Part shown: positions 36,962 to 47,400 of the stretch, one piece after another
Layout of the letters: the number at the start of each line of letters is the position of its first letter
Position numbering within the stretch: the stretch's first letter is position 1
Assembly (NCBI GenBank): GCA_017467305.1
Contig: JAFTSM010000046.1
Span: 1-54,193, forward strand
Origin: Candidatus Gastranaerophilales bacterium
GTDB lineage: Bacteria > Cyanobacteriota > Vampirovibrionia > Gastranaerophilales > Gastranaerophilaceae
Direction of reading: 5' to 3'
Length of the DNA: 54,193 bases
The notes under the pieces: model-generated
What the model was told of the DNA's origin: nothing
Database searches by the model: none
What the model saw: the letters and a program-made list of their open reading frames with translations, nothing else
Position numbers and translations under genes: made by a program

Positions 36962-39256
36962 TTGTATAAATTTAATTTTGAACTGGATGATTTCCAAAAA
37001 GAAGCAGTAGAGTGTATAAACAATTCTAAAAGTGTTGTTGTATGTGCGCCTACTGGTGCTGGAAAAACTTGTATCGCAGAACACGCAATTCATAGAGCAT
37101 TAGAAGAAAATGCAAGATTGTTCTACACAACACCGTTAAAAGCATTATCAAACCAAAAATTTTATGATTTTGGTAAAAAGTATGGCGAAGGTAATGTTGG
37201 ACTTTTAACTGGCGATACTTCAATTAATCGTGAAGCACCTATTGTTGTCATGACAACTGAAGTTTATAGAAATATGCTATATAATACAAACTTTGGTAAT
37301 GTTAAAGATAACCTAAAAGATGTTAAGTATGTTGTTCTTGATGAAGTTCACTATATGAACGATGAGCAACGTGGTACTGTTTGGGAAGAAAGTATTATAT
37401 ACTCTCCAGCAAATGTTCAAATTATTGCTTTAAGTGCAACTGTTGCAAACTCACAACAACTATGTGATTGGATTAATACAGTTCACGCAGGGACTGAGCA
37501 TATTTATACAGATTTTAGACCGGTTCCATTAAGACACTATTATTTTGATTCATCAAAACCAACAGAAATTCTTCCTTTGTTAACTCCAGAAGGTAGGTTG
37601 AATAAAAGAATAAAACCAGAAAAGAAAATGAGTTTTCATTCTCGTCAAGCAAAAAAACAAAACACGGTTAAAGATGTAATCAAGGTTCTTCACGGTAAAC
37701 AAATGCTTCCAGCTATTTTCTTTACTTTTTCTCGTAAAAAATGTGATGAAAATATGGAAAAATGTTCTGATATCAATTTGATTACAAATGAAGAAGCAAA
37801 ACAAATAAGGGAAGAAATTCAAGAATTTTTAAAAGAACATACATATTTAGAAAATAACAAAAATCTTGAATACTTATATAATGGTGTAGCATCACACCAC
37901 GCAGGTCTTTTACCGGCTTGGAAGTTGTTAGTTGAAAGATTATTTCAAAAAGGATTAATAAAAGTTGTATTTGCAACAGAAACACTTGCTGCTGGTATTA
38001 ATATGCCAGCTAGAACGACTGTTATTTCTGCAATTAGCAAACGTACAGATTCTGGACATAGACTGTTGACAGCAAATGAGTTCTTGCAAATGTCTGGTCG
38101 TGCAGGACGTCGTGGAATGGATAAGGTTGGTTATGTTGTTGTAATGGGTACACAATTCCAATCTCCAGATGAAGTTGCTGATTTAGTTAGAAGTTCATCT
38201 AACCCATTAGAAAGTCAGTTTTCCCCAGGGTATTCTATGGTGTTAAACTTACTTCAAAATTTAGAATTAGACCAAGCAAAAGAATTAATTTTAAAGAGTT
38301 TTGGTTATTTTTCATCTAATGACAGATTAAAACCAATTATTATGCAACAGTCAAACTGTGAGCAAACTCTTGCAAAATTAAAGAATGAAAAATGTCCTCA
38401 TGGTTTGACTAATGAAGATTTTATTGAATTTAACAAATTAAAAGATAAATTTATTGTATTTAGGAAACTAACTAGAACACTGCAAAAACAAGCAAAACAA
38501 CGTGGTGATAAAAATGCACCAGAAGTTACTGAATACTTAAATAAAACACGTGAAATGCGTGAACAATTAGAAAAATACCAATGTGAGATTTGTCGTGGCT
38601 ATAAAAAGCATATGAAAAATCTTGAAATTATCAACAGATACGAAAAACGCCTAAAAGAAATTACAAAAAATGTTGATAAACAAAAAGATATTTATTGGAA
38701 TAAATTCCTCGCTCACAAGGATATATTAGAAAAAATGGGATATATCCAAAATGGTGTACCAACTGATGCTGGTGTAACTTGTTCTATGGTAAGGGCAGAA
38801 AACGAATTATTTATTTCTGAAATAGTCCTAAAAGGTATTTTAGATGAGCTCCAACCTTATGAACTTGCTTCTGTTGTATGTGCTTTAGTTACAGAAGATT
38901 TAAGAACTGATGTTTATCCAAATCAACCTATTAGCAGAAATACAAGAAAAGCTTTAAATAGAATAAAAGAAGTACGAAAAAAGATTGCAATTCTACAGCG
39001 TGATTATGACATCAATACAGAAATGTATATAAATTCATATTATTGCCCACTTATGGAACAATGGGTTCAAGAAACTCCTTGGGAAGATATTGCAAAACAA
39101 GTTGATTCTTCAGAGGGTGATATTGTAAGAATATTCAAACGCGTTGTGGATGTTCTTAGACAACTAACAATTCTTCCGAACTTATCAGAAGAATTGAAAG
39201 ATAATGCAAAAATTGCTATAAAAGCTATTTTAAAAGAACCGGTTGATGTAGATTAA
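36962..39256 (+). CDS. Ski2-type DEVH-box RNA helicase with DSHCT domain
   Basis: 764-residue superfamily 2 helicase related to yeast Ski2/Mtr4 and to cyanobacterial homologues. Walker A APTGAGKT (29-36), DEVH (127-130), LSATVAN (motif III), and the C-terminal helicase motifs FATETLAAGINMPARTTVIS and QMSGRAGRRGMDKVG. The last 180 residues are a DSHCT-like helical domain (SEIVLKGILDELQPYELASV). Probably unwinds structured RNA in turnover; a DNA role is less likely. The TTG start at 36962 (3 nt after the aroF stop) gives the family N-terminus. Its 3' end overlaps the convergent XRE gene by 4 nt. Confidence 0.88.
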   Translation: MYKFNFELDDFQKEAVECINNSKSVVVCAPTGAGKTCIAEHAIHRALEENARLFYTTPLKALSNQKFYDFGKKYGEGNVGLLTGDTSINREAPIVVMTTEVYRNMLYNTNFGNVKDNLKDVKYVVLDEVHYMNDEQRGTVWEESIIYSPANVQIIALSATVANSQQLCDWINTVHAGTEHIYTDFRPVPLRHYYFDSSKPTEILPLLTPEGRLNKRIKPEKKMSFHSRQAKKQNTVKDVIKVLHGKQMLPAIFFTFSRKKCDENMEKCSDINLITNEEAKQIREEIQEFLKEHTYLENNKNLEYLYNGVASHHAGLLPAWKLLVERLFQKGLIKVVFATETLAAGINMPARTTVISAISKRTDSGHRLLTANEFLQMSGRAGRRGMDKVGYVVVMGTQFQSPDEVADLVRSSSNPLESQFSPGYSMVLNLLQNLELDQAKELILKSFGYFSSNDRLKPIIMQQSNCEQTLAKLKNEKCPHGLTNEDFIEFNKLKDKFIVFRKLTRTLQKQAKQRGDKNAPEVTEYLNKTREMREQLEKYQCEICRGYKKHMKNLEIINRYEKRLKEITKNVDKQKDIYWNKFLAHKDILEKMGYIQNGVPTDAGVTCSMVRAENELFISEIVLKGILDELQPYELASVVCALVTEDLRTDVYPNQPISRNTRKALNRIKEVRKKIAILQRDYDINTEMYINSYYCPLMEQWVQETPWEDIAKQVDSSEGDIVRIFKRVVDVLRQLTILPNLSEELKDNAKIAIKAILKEPVDVD

Positions 39257-39675
39257 CCGTAAATCGCTTTAATGCCTTGTAAATTTTGTAATAAGCTGTC
39301 TAGAGCTTCCTTGTTACCTTTTTTGATTTCAATTAACTTTAAAATCATTTCTCTACTAGCTGGAGAATTCAACAGTTCAAACAACCCAGTAACTTGTTCA
39401 TCTGTAAGCTCAAAAGTTTCTTGAAGATCAATCATCATACCAGAATCAAGAGTTGCTTTTCTTGTTAAAAACATGTTTCCTTTTCCAGATAGTACCCAGT
39501 TAACGTCAATATTCATATTTTCATATAAAGCGCTTAAAAATTTAGGGCTAGGTTGTGCTTCTGCACGTTCATAACTACCTATTGTTCTTACTGGGATATC
39601 TAACTTTTCTGCTAATTCAGAAGAAGTTAAACGCAAAACTAATTTGATTTCTTTAATTCTTTTCGCAATACTCAT
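39253..39675 (-). CDS. XRE-family HTH regulator
   Basis: 140 residues. N-terminal Cro/C1-type HTH: IKEIKLVLRLTSSELAEKLD followed by IPVRTIGSYERAEAQPSPKF. The C-terminal half (about 75-140) is helical and leucine-rich, probably for dimerisation. The ATG at 39675 is chosen over an upstream GTG at 39687: the GTGGTGG in front of it serves as ribosome site. Divergent from a small unknown gene; the shared spacer holds two dyads that are possible operators. Confidence 0.85.
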   Translation of the reverse strand: MSIAKRIKEIKLVLRLTSSELAEKLDIPVRTIGSYERAEAQPSPKFLSALYENMNIDVNWVLSGKGNMFLTRKATLDSGMMIDLQETFELTDEQVTGLFELLNSPASREMILKLIEIKKGNKEALDSLLQNLQGIKAIYG

Positions 39676-39743
39676 TTTTACCACCACTTGAATTTTTATT
39701 ACATTAAAAAGTTTTTTATTGTTGCAAAGTTGTACATTATCTT

Positions 39744-39774
39744 GTAAAATAGAACATGTAAATAATTATTTTAC
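39744..39774. promoter_or_regulatory. inverted repeat in the XRE/small-gene divergent spacer
   Basis: GTAAAATA (39744-39751) and TATTTTAC (39767-39774), perfect 8-bp arms 15 nt apart. Candidate operator. Confidence 0.4.
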
Positions 39775-39818
39775 TGTAATTACCAACACTAACAATATAC
39801 TATAAAAGTTTTTTTTAC

Positions 39819-39838
39819 ACAATATATTTAAATATTGT
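39819..39838. promoter_or_regulatory. second inverted repeat in the same divergent spacer
   Basis: ACAATAT (39819-39825) and ATATTGT (39832-39838), perfect 7-bp arms 6 nt apart, about 45 nt before the small gene. Candidate operator. Confidence 0.35.
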
Positions 39839-39883
39839 TACATGTTTGCGGATTAACAGCAAAAATTGGGAATGGGAGAAGGA

Positions 39884-40180
39884 ATGAAAAATAAACATTT
39901 ACGTCTTGTAGCTGTAAACTACGATAAAAAGCAAGAAAAATCAATCTCTATAAGTTGTTCGGAAATAATTAAAGATTTTTTCGACTGTATCTTTATTTCT
40001 GAAAACAAAAAAATTTATTTAATAAAAGAAACTTTGACTAGATTATACAAAGACTATGAAGAAACAACTGGAATTATTGATGTACCTTACTTTGTTAGAG
40101 CAGATAGAAGAGTTTCACAAATAATAAAATCTGGAAAAATTAATTATTATTATAAAAAATTAAAAAAAATAGATTTCTAA
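39884..40180 (+). CDS. small basic protein of unknown function
   Basis: 98 residues, rich in K, I and Y, no signal peptide or clear membrane segment. The ATG at 39884 has GGGAG at 39874-39878, better than the in-frame start at 39866. Residues 40-98 look helical (IKETLTRLYKDYEETTG and FVRADRRVSQIIKSGKINYY) and could be a helix-turn-helix; a faint resemblance to the Spo0A C-terminal effector domain is not strong enough to call. Divergent from the XRE regulator and 15 nt upstream of smpB, so it may be controlled by the former and co-transcribed with the latter. Confidence 0.6.
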   Translation: MKNKHLRLVAVNYDKKQEKSISISCSEIIKDFFDCIFISENKKIYLIKETLTRLYKDYEETTGIIDVPYFVRADRRVSQIIKSGKINYYYKKLKKIDF

Positions 40181-40195
40181 TGTTATAATCAAAGT

Positions 40196-40651
40196 ATGAG
40201 TAAAAAAGTTATATCAACAAACAGAAAAGCTTTTCACGAATATCATATCTTTGACAAATTTAATGCAGGTATGGTATTAACTGGTACTGAAATAAAATCT
40301 ATTAGAAAAGGGGCGGTTAACCTAAAAGATAGCTTTGTCAGAATTGATGACGGAGAAGTTTTTCTATATAACAGTCATATTAGTCCTTATGAACAAGGAA
40401 ACAGATATAACCACGAAGAAAAAAGAACAAGAAAGCTTCTTTTAACAAAAAAAGAAATTGATAAGTTAATAGGAAAAATAAAAAAAGACGGTTACACAAT
40501 TGTTCCTATTGAGTTGTATTTAGACAACAATTGGGCAAAATTAGAAATAGCACTTGCAAAAGGTAAAAAACTATATGACAAGCGTGATGATTTAGCTAAA
40601 AAAGCTCAAAACAGAGATATTGATAGAGCAATGAAATCTAAAAATCACTAA
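40196..40651 (+). CDS. smpB: SsrA-binding protein SmpB
   Basis: Partner of tmRNA in trans-translation rescue of stalled ribosomes. 151 residues, beta-barrel with NRKAFHEYHIFDKFNAGMVL, GTEIKSIRKGAVNLKDSFVR and YTIVPIELYLDNNWAKLEIA, followed by the basic tail GKKLYDKRDDLAKKAQNRD typical of the family. No tmRNA gene was seen in the window. Its 3' end overlaps convergent dnaX by 4 nt. Confidence 0.96.
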   Translation: MSKKVISTNRKAFHEYHIFDKFNAGMVLTGTEIKSIRKGAVNLKDSFVRIDDGEVFLYNSHISPYEQGNRYNHEEKRTRKLLLTKKEIDKLIGKIKKDGYTIVPIELYLDNNWAKLEIALAKGKKLYDKRDDLAKKAQNRDIDRAMKSKNH

Positions 40652-42453
40652 TCTATATATTTACCGTCAAAAAGTTCTCTAACCATTGCAGCTTGACTTG
40701 AAGAATCAACTGGCTTTACTTCTTTTGGTTTGTCAGCTTCTTCTTTTTTAGCTTGCATTATTGCGTGATATTCTTCTTCCTCTTGTTTCTGAATATTTTG
40801 CTCTTCAACCTTTTTTTGTGCAGGTGTAGGTGGCGGAGTCATTGTAGTTTTAACTGGCTGTATATTTGTTCCTACAACAACTGAAATATTCGGATTTTTT
40901 ATATTCAAATATTTTAAAATTGCTGTTTCAAGAGCTGGACGTCTTTCTTTTTCCTTCTTTGCAAGAATTTCAGATGGGAAGGCAATAACAATTTTATCTT
41001 CAGAAATTTCAACTGGTTTTGCAACAGCATATATAGCCTTTGAAGGTGGACTATCTATGCTATGGAGTATTGACACCCACAAAGAATGAATATCAGCAGT
41101 CTTTGGGTCAGCAATTGGTGTAGAAACTGGTGCTTGTTTTTGTTGTTGAACTTGTGGCTGTGGGCGTTGTATTTCTTCCCTTTGTACTTGTTGCACTTGT
41201 TGTCTTGGTGCTTGCGCTACAGGTTTAGGTTGTTGTATTGGTTGCGGAGCACTTCCCCTTTGTGGAGCTGGTGCAGAAACAACTCCAGACGCTAATTGTT
41301 GTTCTAGAACTTCAATTCTCTTCAATAAGTTTTCTGCCGACGGCAAATTCTTGTAGTTCGTTAAATCAATAATACATAGTTCTAACCATAGATATTTATT
41401 CGTTGTATCTTTTATTTGTGTTGTATAGTATGACAACCTATCTATTATTTGAATAATTTCTGATACTGTGAACTTTTCAGCTTGTGGTTTTATTTTTTCA
41501 TAATTAATTTCATTTACTTGTGTTAGAGAAAAAATTAATTCTTTATCAGAACAATTTTTTAAAATCATCAAGTCTCTAAAATATTGAATTAAATTGTTAA
41601 CGATTTGAACAGGTTCGTTACCTTTTGCATAAATACTATCAATTAAAGGTACTGATTTTGAACAATCAGAAGAAACTATGCAATCAACAATTTCGTGTAT
41701 AACGTCATAAGAAAGTTTTCCTAAAATTTCATTAATATCGTTTGTTTCGATTTTTTTATTAAAACCTAAAACACTAATTTGATCTAAAAGAGCAAGTGCA
41801 TCTCTCATACCACCTTGAGCATTTTTTGCAATAGTATAAAGAGCTTCTTTTGCGATATTAATATTTTCTTGTTGAGAAATAAACTCTAATCTTTTTACTA
41901 TATCATCAGTTGTAATACGTCTATAATCAAATCTTTGACATCTTGAAATAATAGTATCTAAAACCTTATGTGGTTCAGTTGTTGCAAGAATAAAGATTAC
42001 ATTTTCTGGTGGTTCTTCTAATGTTTTTAATAATGAGTTAAAAGCAGTAGTAGAAAGCATATGAACTTCGTCTATTACATAAATTTTATATTTTCCATTA
42101 ACTGGAACGTATTGAATTTTTTCTAAAATGGCTTGAGTATCTTCAACACTTCTATTACTTGCTGCGTCTATTTCTATAACGTCTACAGACATAGAACTCA
42201 TTACATCTAAACAAGCTGGACATTTTCCGCAAGGAGTAAGAGTTGGCCCTTCATGACAGTTTAATGATTTTGCCAAAATTCTAGCTGATGATGTTTTACC
42301 AGTACCTCTTGGACCACATAATAGATATGCGTGTGCAATTCTATTTAATTCAATTGCTTTACTTAGTGCATGTACAATATTTTCTTGACCAATTAGGTCG
42401 TGGAAGGTTTGTGGTCTATATTTGCGGTACAAAGGTATATATTTATTTTCCAA
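40648..42453 (-). CDS. dnaX: DNA polymerase III subunit gamma/tau
   Basis: Clamp-loader ATPase. 601 residues. Walker A GPRGTGKT (47-54), zinc module with C66, C75, C78 and C81 (CHEGPTLTPCGKCPAC), DEVHMLS Walker B, and SRCQRFDYRRI sensor region. After residue 380 comes a Gln/Pro/Ala-rich linker and a tau-like C-terminal domain that ends MVRELFDGKYID. I see no clear slippery site for a gamma product. ATG follows a weak ribosome site; convergent with smpB. Confidence 0.95.
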   Translation of the reverse strand: MENKYIPLYRKYRPQTFHDLIGQENIVHALSKAIELNRIAHAYLLCGPRGTGKTSSARILAKSLNCHEGPTLTPCGKCPACLDVMSSMSVDVIEIDAASNRSVEDTQAILEKIQYVPVNGKYKIYVIDEVHMLSTTAFNSLLKTLEEPPENVIFILATTEPHKVLDTIISRCQRFDYRRITTDDIVKRLEFISQQENINIAKEALYTIAKNAQGGMRDALALLDQISVLGFNKKIETNDINEILGKLSYDVIHEIVDCIVSSDCSKSVPLIDSIYAKGNEPVQIVNNLIQYFRDLMILKNCSDKELIFSLTQVNEINYEKIKPQAEKFTVSEIIQIIDRLSYYTTQIKDTTNKYLWLELCIIDLTNYKNLPSAENLLKRIEVLEQQLASGVVSAPAPQRGSAPQPIQQPKPVAQAPRQQVQQVQREEIQRPQPQVQQQKQAPVSTPIADPKTADIHSLWVSILHSIDSPPSKAIYAVAKPVEISEDKIVIAFPSEILAKKEKERRPALETAILKYLNIKNPNISVVVGTNIQPVKTTMTPPPTPAQKKVEEQNIQKQEEEEYHAIMQAKKEEADKPKEVKPVDSSSQAAMVRELFDGKYID

Positions 42454-42512
42454 TTGCTTACTCCAATAATATTTGCTAATATCAATTATAGCTTAACTCT
42501 AAGAAAAAGTGG

Positions 42513-43430
42513 ATGAATATGAATATAATTAAACCTAAAAAATTAAAAAAAGGTGATACAATTGGAATTCTTGCTGTATCTGGAAAAATTAAAGAATATG
42601 AAAATATATTGAAAGCAAAATCCTTTTTAGAATTAGAAGGCTATAATGTAGTCATTTCTGATACTTGCAAATGTTACCATAATTATATGGCTGGAAATAA
42701 TGATGAAGATTGTGTAAACGCTCTACATCATTTTTTTGAGGATACATCAATAGATGCAATTTTATGTGCACGTGGTGGATATGGAACACTAAGGCTCCTC
42801 AATAAAATTGATTGGAACATAATAAAAAATAATCCCAAAATTTTTGCTGGGTATTCTGATATTACAATTCTTTTAAATAAAATATTTAAAGAAACTGGGT
42901 TAATTACGTTTCATTCACCTATGGCAAATGGTGATTTTGCTGATGATATTCTAGAATATACAAAGGAAAATTTCTTTAAAACATTAACTGGTGAAACAAC
43001 ATACTTTGAGTCCGACCGCTATAATACATTTTATTCTGGTGTTACAAATGGAATTTTATGGGGTGGGAATTTATCTTCCTTAATTTCTTTAGCTGGTACA
43101 GACTTTATTCCTAATAGTGATTTAATTTTATTTTTAGAAGATTTGAATGAACCTATTTATAAAATAGATAAAATGCTAACTCAACTTTTTAATATCGAAG
43201 AAGCAAGAAAAAATATTAATGGTATTGCGATTGGTGAGTTTAAAGATATAGAAGATAAGAGGAAATTAGATGAATTATTCCAAAGTTTTGCAAATGAATT
43301 AAAAATTCCAATATGCGATGGTTTCAAGATAACTCACAGTAAAATAAAAGATACCATTCCAGTTGGTGTTGAAGCAATTCTTAATGCAAATATGGGAAGA
43401 ATAAGCTTGAAAAATCAGTACACTATATAA
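42513..43430 (+). CDS. ldcA: LD-carboxypeptidase (peptidase family S66)
   Basis: 305 residues. Cytoplasmic serine peptidase that removes the terminal D-Ala from tetrapeptide stems in peptidoglycan recycling. Motifs: KKLKKGDTIGILAVSG at the N-terminus, ILCARGGYGTLRLL, IFAGYSDITILLNK with the nucleophile Ser, ILWGGNLSSLISLAGT, and the C-terminal GFKITHSK carrying the active-site His. The S66 family also contains MccF-like immunity proteins, so the substrate is inferred. A second in-frame ATG lies at 42519. Confidence 0.87.
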   Translation: MNMNIIKPKKLKKGDTIGILAVSGKIKEYENILKAKSFLELEGYNVVISDTCKCYHNYMAGNNDEDCVNALHHFFEDTSIDAILCARGGYGTLRLLNKIDWNIIKNNPKIFAGYSDITILLNKIFKETGLITFHSPMANGDFADDILEYTKENFFKTLTGETTYFESDRYNTFYSGVTNGILWGGNLSSLISLAGTDFIPNSDLILFLEDLNEPIYKIDKMLTQLFNIEEARKNINGIAIGEFKDIEDKRKLDELFQSFANELKIPICDGFKITHSKIKDTIPVGVEAILNANMGRISLKNQYTI

Positions 43431-43465
43431 TTATTCTTTGCTAAAAATAATGTATAATTGAACTT

Positions 43466-44437
43466 ATGAAAAAACTTTTTGAAATAAAAAATCTAAATAT
43501 GCACTATCCAGTAGTAGACGGTCTTTTAGGAAATCTAAAAGGATATGTTTATGCTTTAAATAATGTTGATTTAGACATTTATGAAAATGAAATTTTAGGT
43601 TTGGTGGGTGAATCTGGAAGTGGAAAATCAACACTAGGAAATTGTATTTTAAAACTATTAAATCCAACAAGTGGTGAAGTTATTTTTGAGAATGAAAATA
43701 TTCTCTCCAAAAAGAAAAAAGAACTAAAAGACTTTAGAAAAAAAGCACAACTAATATTCCAAAACCCATATATGAGCTTAAATCCAAGAATGAAAATTTA
43801 TGACATTCTAAAAGAGCCTTTTATTATAAATGGGATTAAAGATAAAAAGATTATTGAAGATAAAATAAAAAAAATCATTAATCTTATTTGTATGCAAGAA
43901 GAGGTTTTAAACCGTTATCCACATGAATTTTCTGGTGGGCAAAGACAGCGTATTGCTATAGCTAGAGCAATTATATTAAACCCTCAATTTATTGTTGCAG
44001 ATGAACCAGTTAGTGCTTTAGATGTTAGTATTCAAGCACAAATCATTAATCTACTAATTGATTTAAAAGAGCACTTAAATTTAACTATGCTATTTATTTC
44101 GCACGATTTAAGTGTAATAAAATTTATATCAGACAGAATTGCAGTTATGTATTTAGGTGAAATTGTTGAAATTGCTGATAAAAACGAATTATTTAATAAT
44201 CATAAGCATCCATATACCGAAGCACTTTTAAATGCAGTACCAGTAATTTCAGAGGATAAGGGAAAGAAAATAATTTTATCTGGTGATTTACCTTCTCCAC
44301 AAAATCCGCCCAAAGGATGTAAATTCCATACAAGATGTCCTTATGTTATGGATAAGTGTAAATGTAACCAGCCAGAGTTAAAAGAAATATCAGAAAATCA
44401 CAAGGTAAGATGCTTTTTAGCTCAAGAAATTTTATAG
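43466..44437 (+). CDS. oligopeptide/dipeptide ABC transporter ATP-binding protein (OppF/DppF type)
   Basis: 323 residues. Walker A GESGSGKST (48-56), Q-loop FQNPYMSLNPRM, signature FSGGQRQRIAIARA, Walker B FIVADEPVSALD and H-loop ISHD. The C-terminal oligopeptide-transporter extension is present (GCKFHTRCPYVMDKCKCNQP), with cysteines often found in this family. It should power uptake of peptides. No OppD, permease or binding protein gene is next to it, so partners must be elsewhere. It follows ldcA by 35 nt; peptide or murein-peptide uptake would be a sensible link but is inferred. Confidence 0.88.
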   Translation: MKKLFEIKNLNMHYPVVDGLLGNLKGYVYALNNVDLDIYENEILGLVGESGSGKSTLGNCILKLLNPTSGEVIFENENILSKKKKELKDFRKKAQLIFQNPYMSLNPRMKIYDILKEPFIINGIKDKKIIEDKIKKIINLICMQEEVLNRYPHEFSGGQRQRIAIARAIILNPQFIVADEPVSALDVSIQAQIINLLIDLKEHLNLTMLFISHDLSVIKFISDRIAVMYLGEIVEIADKNELFNNHKHPYTEALLNAVPVISEDKGKKIILSGDLPSPQNPPKGCKFHTRCPYVMDKCKCNQPELKEISENHKVRCFLAQEIL

Positions 44438-44439
44438 TT

Positions 44440-47400
44440 TTATAAATCTTGTGTAATATCTGCAAAGCTAGGTAATTCGCTTTCCTTTTTTACTCCATCA
44501 GAAACAATCCATTCAAATGAATTTATTGCACTTAGAGAGTCTATATCACCATAAATGTTAACTCTAAATGTGTTTGTTTTTGCATATGGTTGTTTATATA
44601 AAATAGGAATTTTATTCATTACATAATCGGGTTGAGTTACAACATTAGTATATTTTTTATTTGTTTGAGATGTTAACATTTCAGAGATTGAAACATTTCC
44701 AAAAGAACCTAATTTGTTTTTTATTTCATCTGAAATTCTTCCATAAATATCAATATTAGCTTGGTTTGTAATCATATTATGACGTCCCTTTACAAAAAGA
44801 CTCATATCATTACCTATAGTTTGAATTCCGTCTGTTATTAAATATCCGTTTTGGAAGAATACATTACCAGACGCTTCTCTAAAATGTGCAGTATTATCGT
44901 GAACAACAGCATCAGCAATTCTATTTAAAGTTGCATTTAATAATCCGTGATAGAAAAGATTTTGAGCATACAAATAGTATTCAAATTTACCAAGTGTCCC
45001 CATTTTGCCATTCTTAGCATTAAATTGCATATTACCAGTCAAAGATTGAAGCGCAGTGTTGTATTCACCTGCAAGTATTGAAAATTTAGCACCAAAATCA
45101 GCCCTACCAGCTAAATTATCTTTTAATTTGCACAAATCATAAAGAGAATCTTTTATATCAATATTCTTACCAACAAGGTTTGCCATTAATTTGCCTTGAT
45201 TAAAAGAATATCCGACAACACCCTCAATAGTACCGCTATACGCTTGTGCCAATATATTTGACAGTTCTAAAATATTTTTTTCAATTACTATGTCAGCACT
45301 AATATCTTTTGCTTTTAAATCTAATATTTTTAAATCACTAACAGTTAACGCACCTTTTTTTACTGTCAATTTAGATTCAGCAAATGGATTTCGTTCATTT
45401 TCTATCAATGAAAACAATGAATTTAAATCCAACTTCATTGAATTTAGTTGCAAATTAGAAACAACTATATCATTAAAGTTAAAAGTTGGATTAACATCTG
45501 CCACCAAATTAAATGAAGAATCATTCATTACTACATCTGGAGCAATAATCCTAATATTATCTTTATCTAGGCTAATATCTGCATTTTTTAATGATGTTAA
45601 ATATCTTTTTAAGTTATACTTGTATATTTTTGCATCTCCAAGTATATCTGGAGAATTAATTGTTTTATTCAAAATCAAATCCGCAGATAAAGAAATTTCC
45701 TCACCACCAAAAAAATTTGTGGCAATGCTTATAGTAGAAGGGATACTAACCTTTAAATCTTTCATTATCGGTGTTTTAGCCAAAAGAACACCACCAGAAA
45801 TATCTACAAAATGCTTTTGCTTTTCTGTTGTTGCTGCGCTTTTTTCATATATCGATAAATTTTTTATATCTACTTCATTTGAAGATATATTCATATCAAT
45901 ATCAAAAATGGATTCTTTTCCTAACAATTCTTGAACAACAACGTATGATAAATAGTTATCTTTATCAGCTGTAAATTTAGATTTTATATTTAATTTATCA
46001 TCTAAATAACTTGCTCTACCATTTACATCAATATTTCCAAGTGCTTTATATGGTAATTTTAATTGTTCTTTAAACAAACTTGCTATCTTAGAAGAAGAAA
46101 CTTTCCCTTTAAAATCAAGATATCCAGTTGGTTTTTTAATGTAATCATTAATAACACCAGAAAATTCTATTTCCCCTAATGAAGTAATTTTGCTTTTAGG
46201 GATTGTTATTTTTTTATTGTCAAATAGAACATTTAAATCAGACAAAAAGATTTTTTCTTTTTGTGCTCGAATTGCAATATCAGAACATAAAACTTCACCA
46301 TTATATTTTTTATCATCACCCTTGAAGGTTAAATTTAAAGTTTTTACATCAATAGGATATCCATATTCTTTATCCTTTAACTTTAAATTTGAAAGATTTA
46401 TAGTAGAATTTAACAAAAATGATTTATTCAAAATTCCAGATATTTTTGAATCAAAAGATAATTTCCCACCAAGCACATTAATTGGAAGATTATTGTTTAA
46501 ATTGAATAAATTTACAATAGTTTTTAATTCTAAATCATTTGAAATAGCATTGATGTCAAAAGTAACATCCTCATTAATAACACCTTGTATTTGAATTGGT
46601 GTATTATTTACTTTTGCTTCAGCTTTTTCAATTTTAATTTTGTTATCATTTAAATTTATGTTCGCATTGATATCAGAAATAGAATAAGGCAAAGATTTAT
46701 GTGAAATGATTGTATTTATGAGCTTTGCAGTTCCACTAGATTTTAATTTTTTAAAATCAGAATTTAAGTTAAAATCTGCGTCTAAAAAACCTTTTAATTT
46801 AATATCTGATAAAGGATTTTGAATATTTAAAATCTCACTAACTTCAGAAACTATTTTTAATAAATTTTCAAGATTTATATTTTTCGCTGTTGTATTAAAA
46901 TCAATATACTTTTTAGCACCAAAATTAAGCTTACCATTTACTTTTGCACTATCAGTTTTAGATGTATGAAGTTTAGCATCTATATCAACTTCTTTACCCT
47001 TAAATGTCAAATTCGCTTCATTACCACTTAAAAGCATATTATCTAAGGTTAAAGATAAATCACTAACCTTTAAATTGCCATTTATATTATTTGATTTATC
47101 AATTACAAGGTGACCTAATATATCAGCTTTCATCTTAGATTCTAATAATGGTTTAAATGGTGAAAATGTAAATTGTTTTTTATCACTATTCAAAGCAGAT
47201 ATGACATCAATATCGTATTTTATATATTCTGTTTCACCTTCAAAAATAGAACCTTTTAAAGCAACGTGAGCCTTGTCATTTAATTTTAAATCTTTTAATA
47301 AAAGCTCATCACCTTCTAAATAAAAAACTTTATTAGTTGTCTCATCATTAAACTTAATTTTATAACGTTCACAAACCGTATCGTAAATTAAACTATCAAA

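Noticed and set aside
40648-42453. Programmed frameshift in dnaX
   Set aside because: No clear A-AAA-AAG type slippery site with a following hairpin was visible in the linker; only the full-length product is supported.
45290-46594. Long rightward open frames opposite the AsmA-like gene
   Set aside because: They follow from the low-complexity codon use of the opposite strand, show no family motifs, and have no convincing ribosome site.
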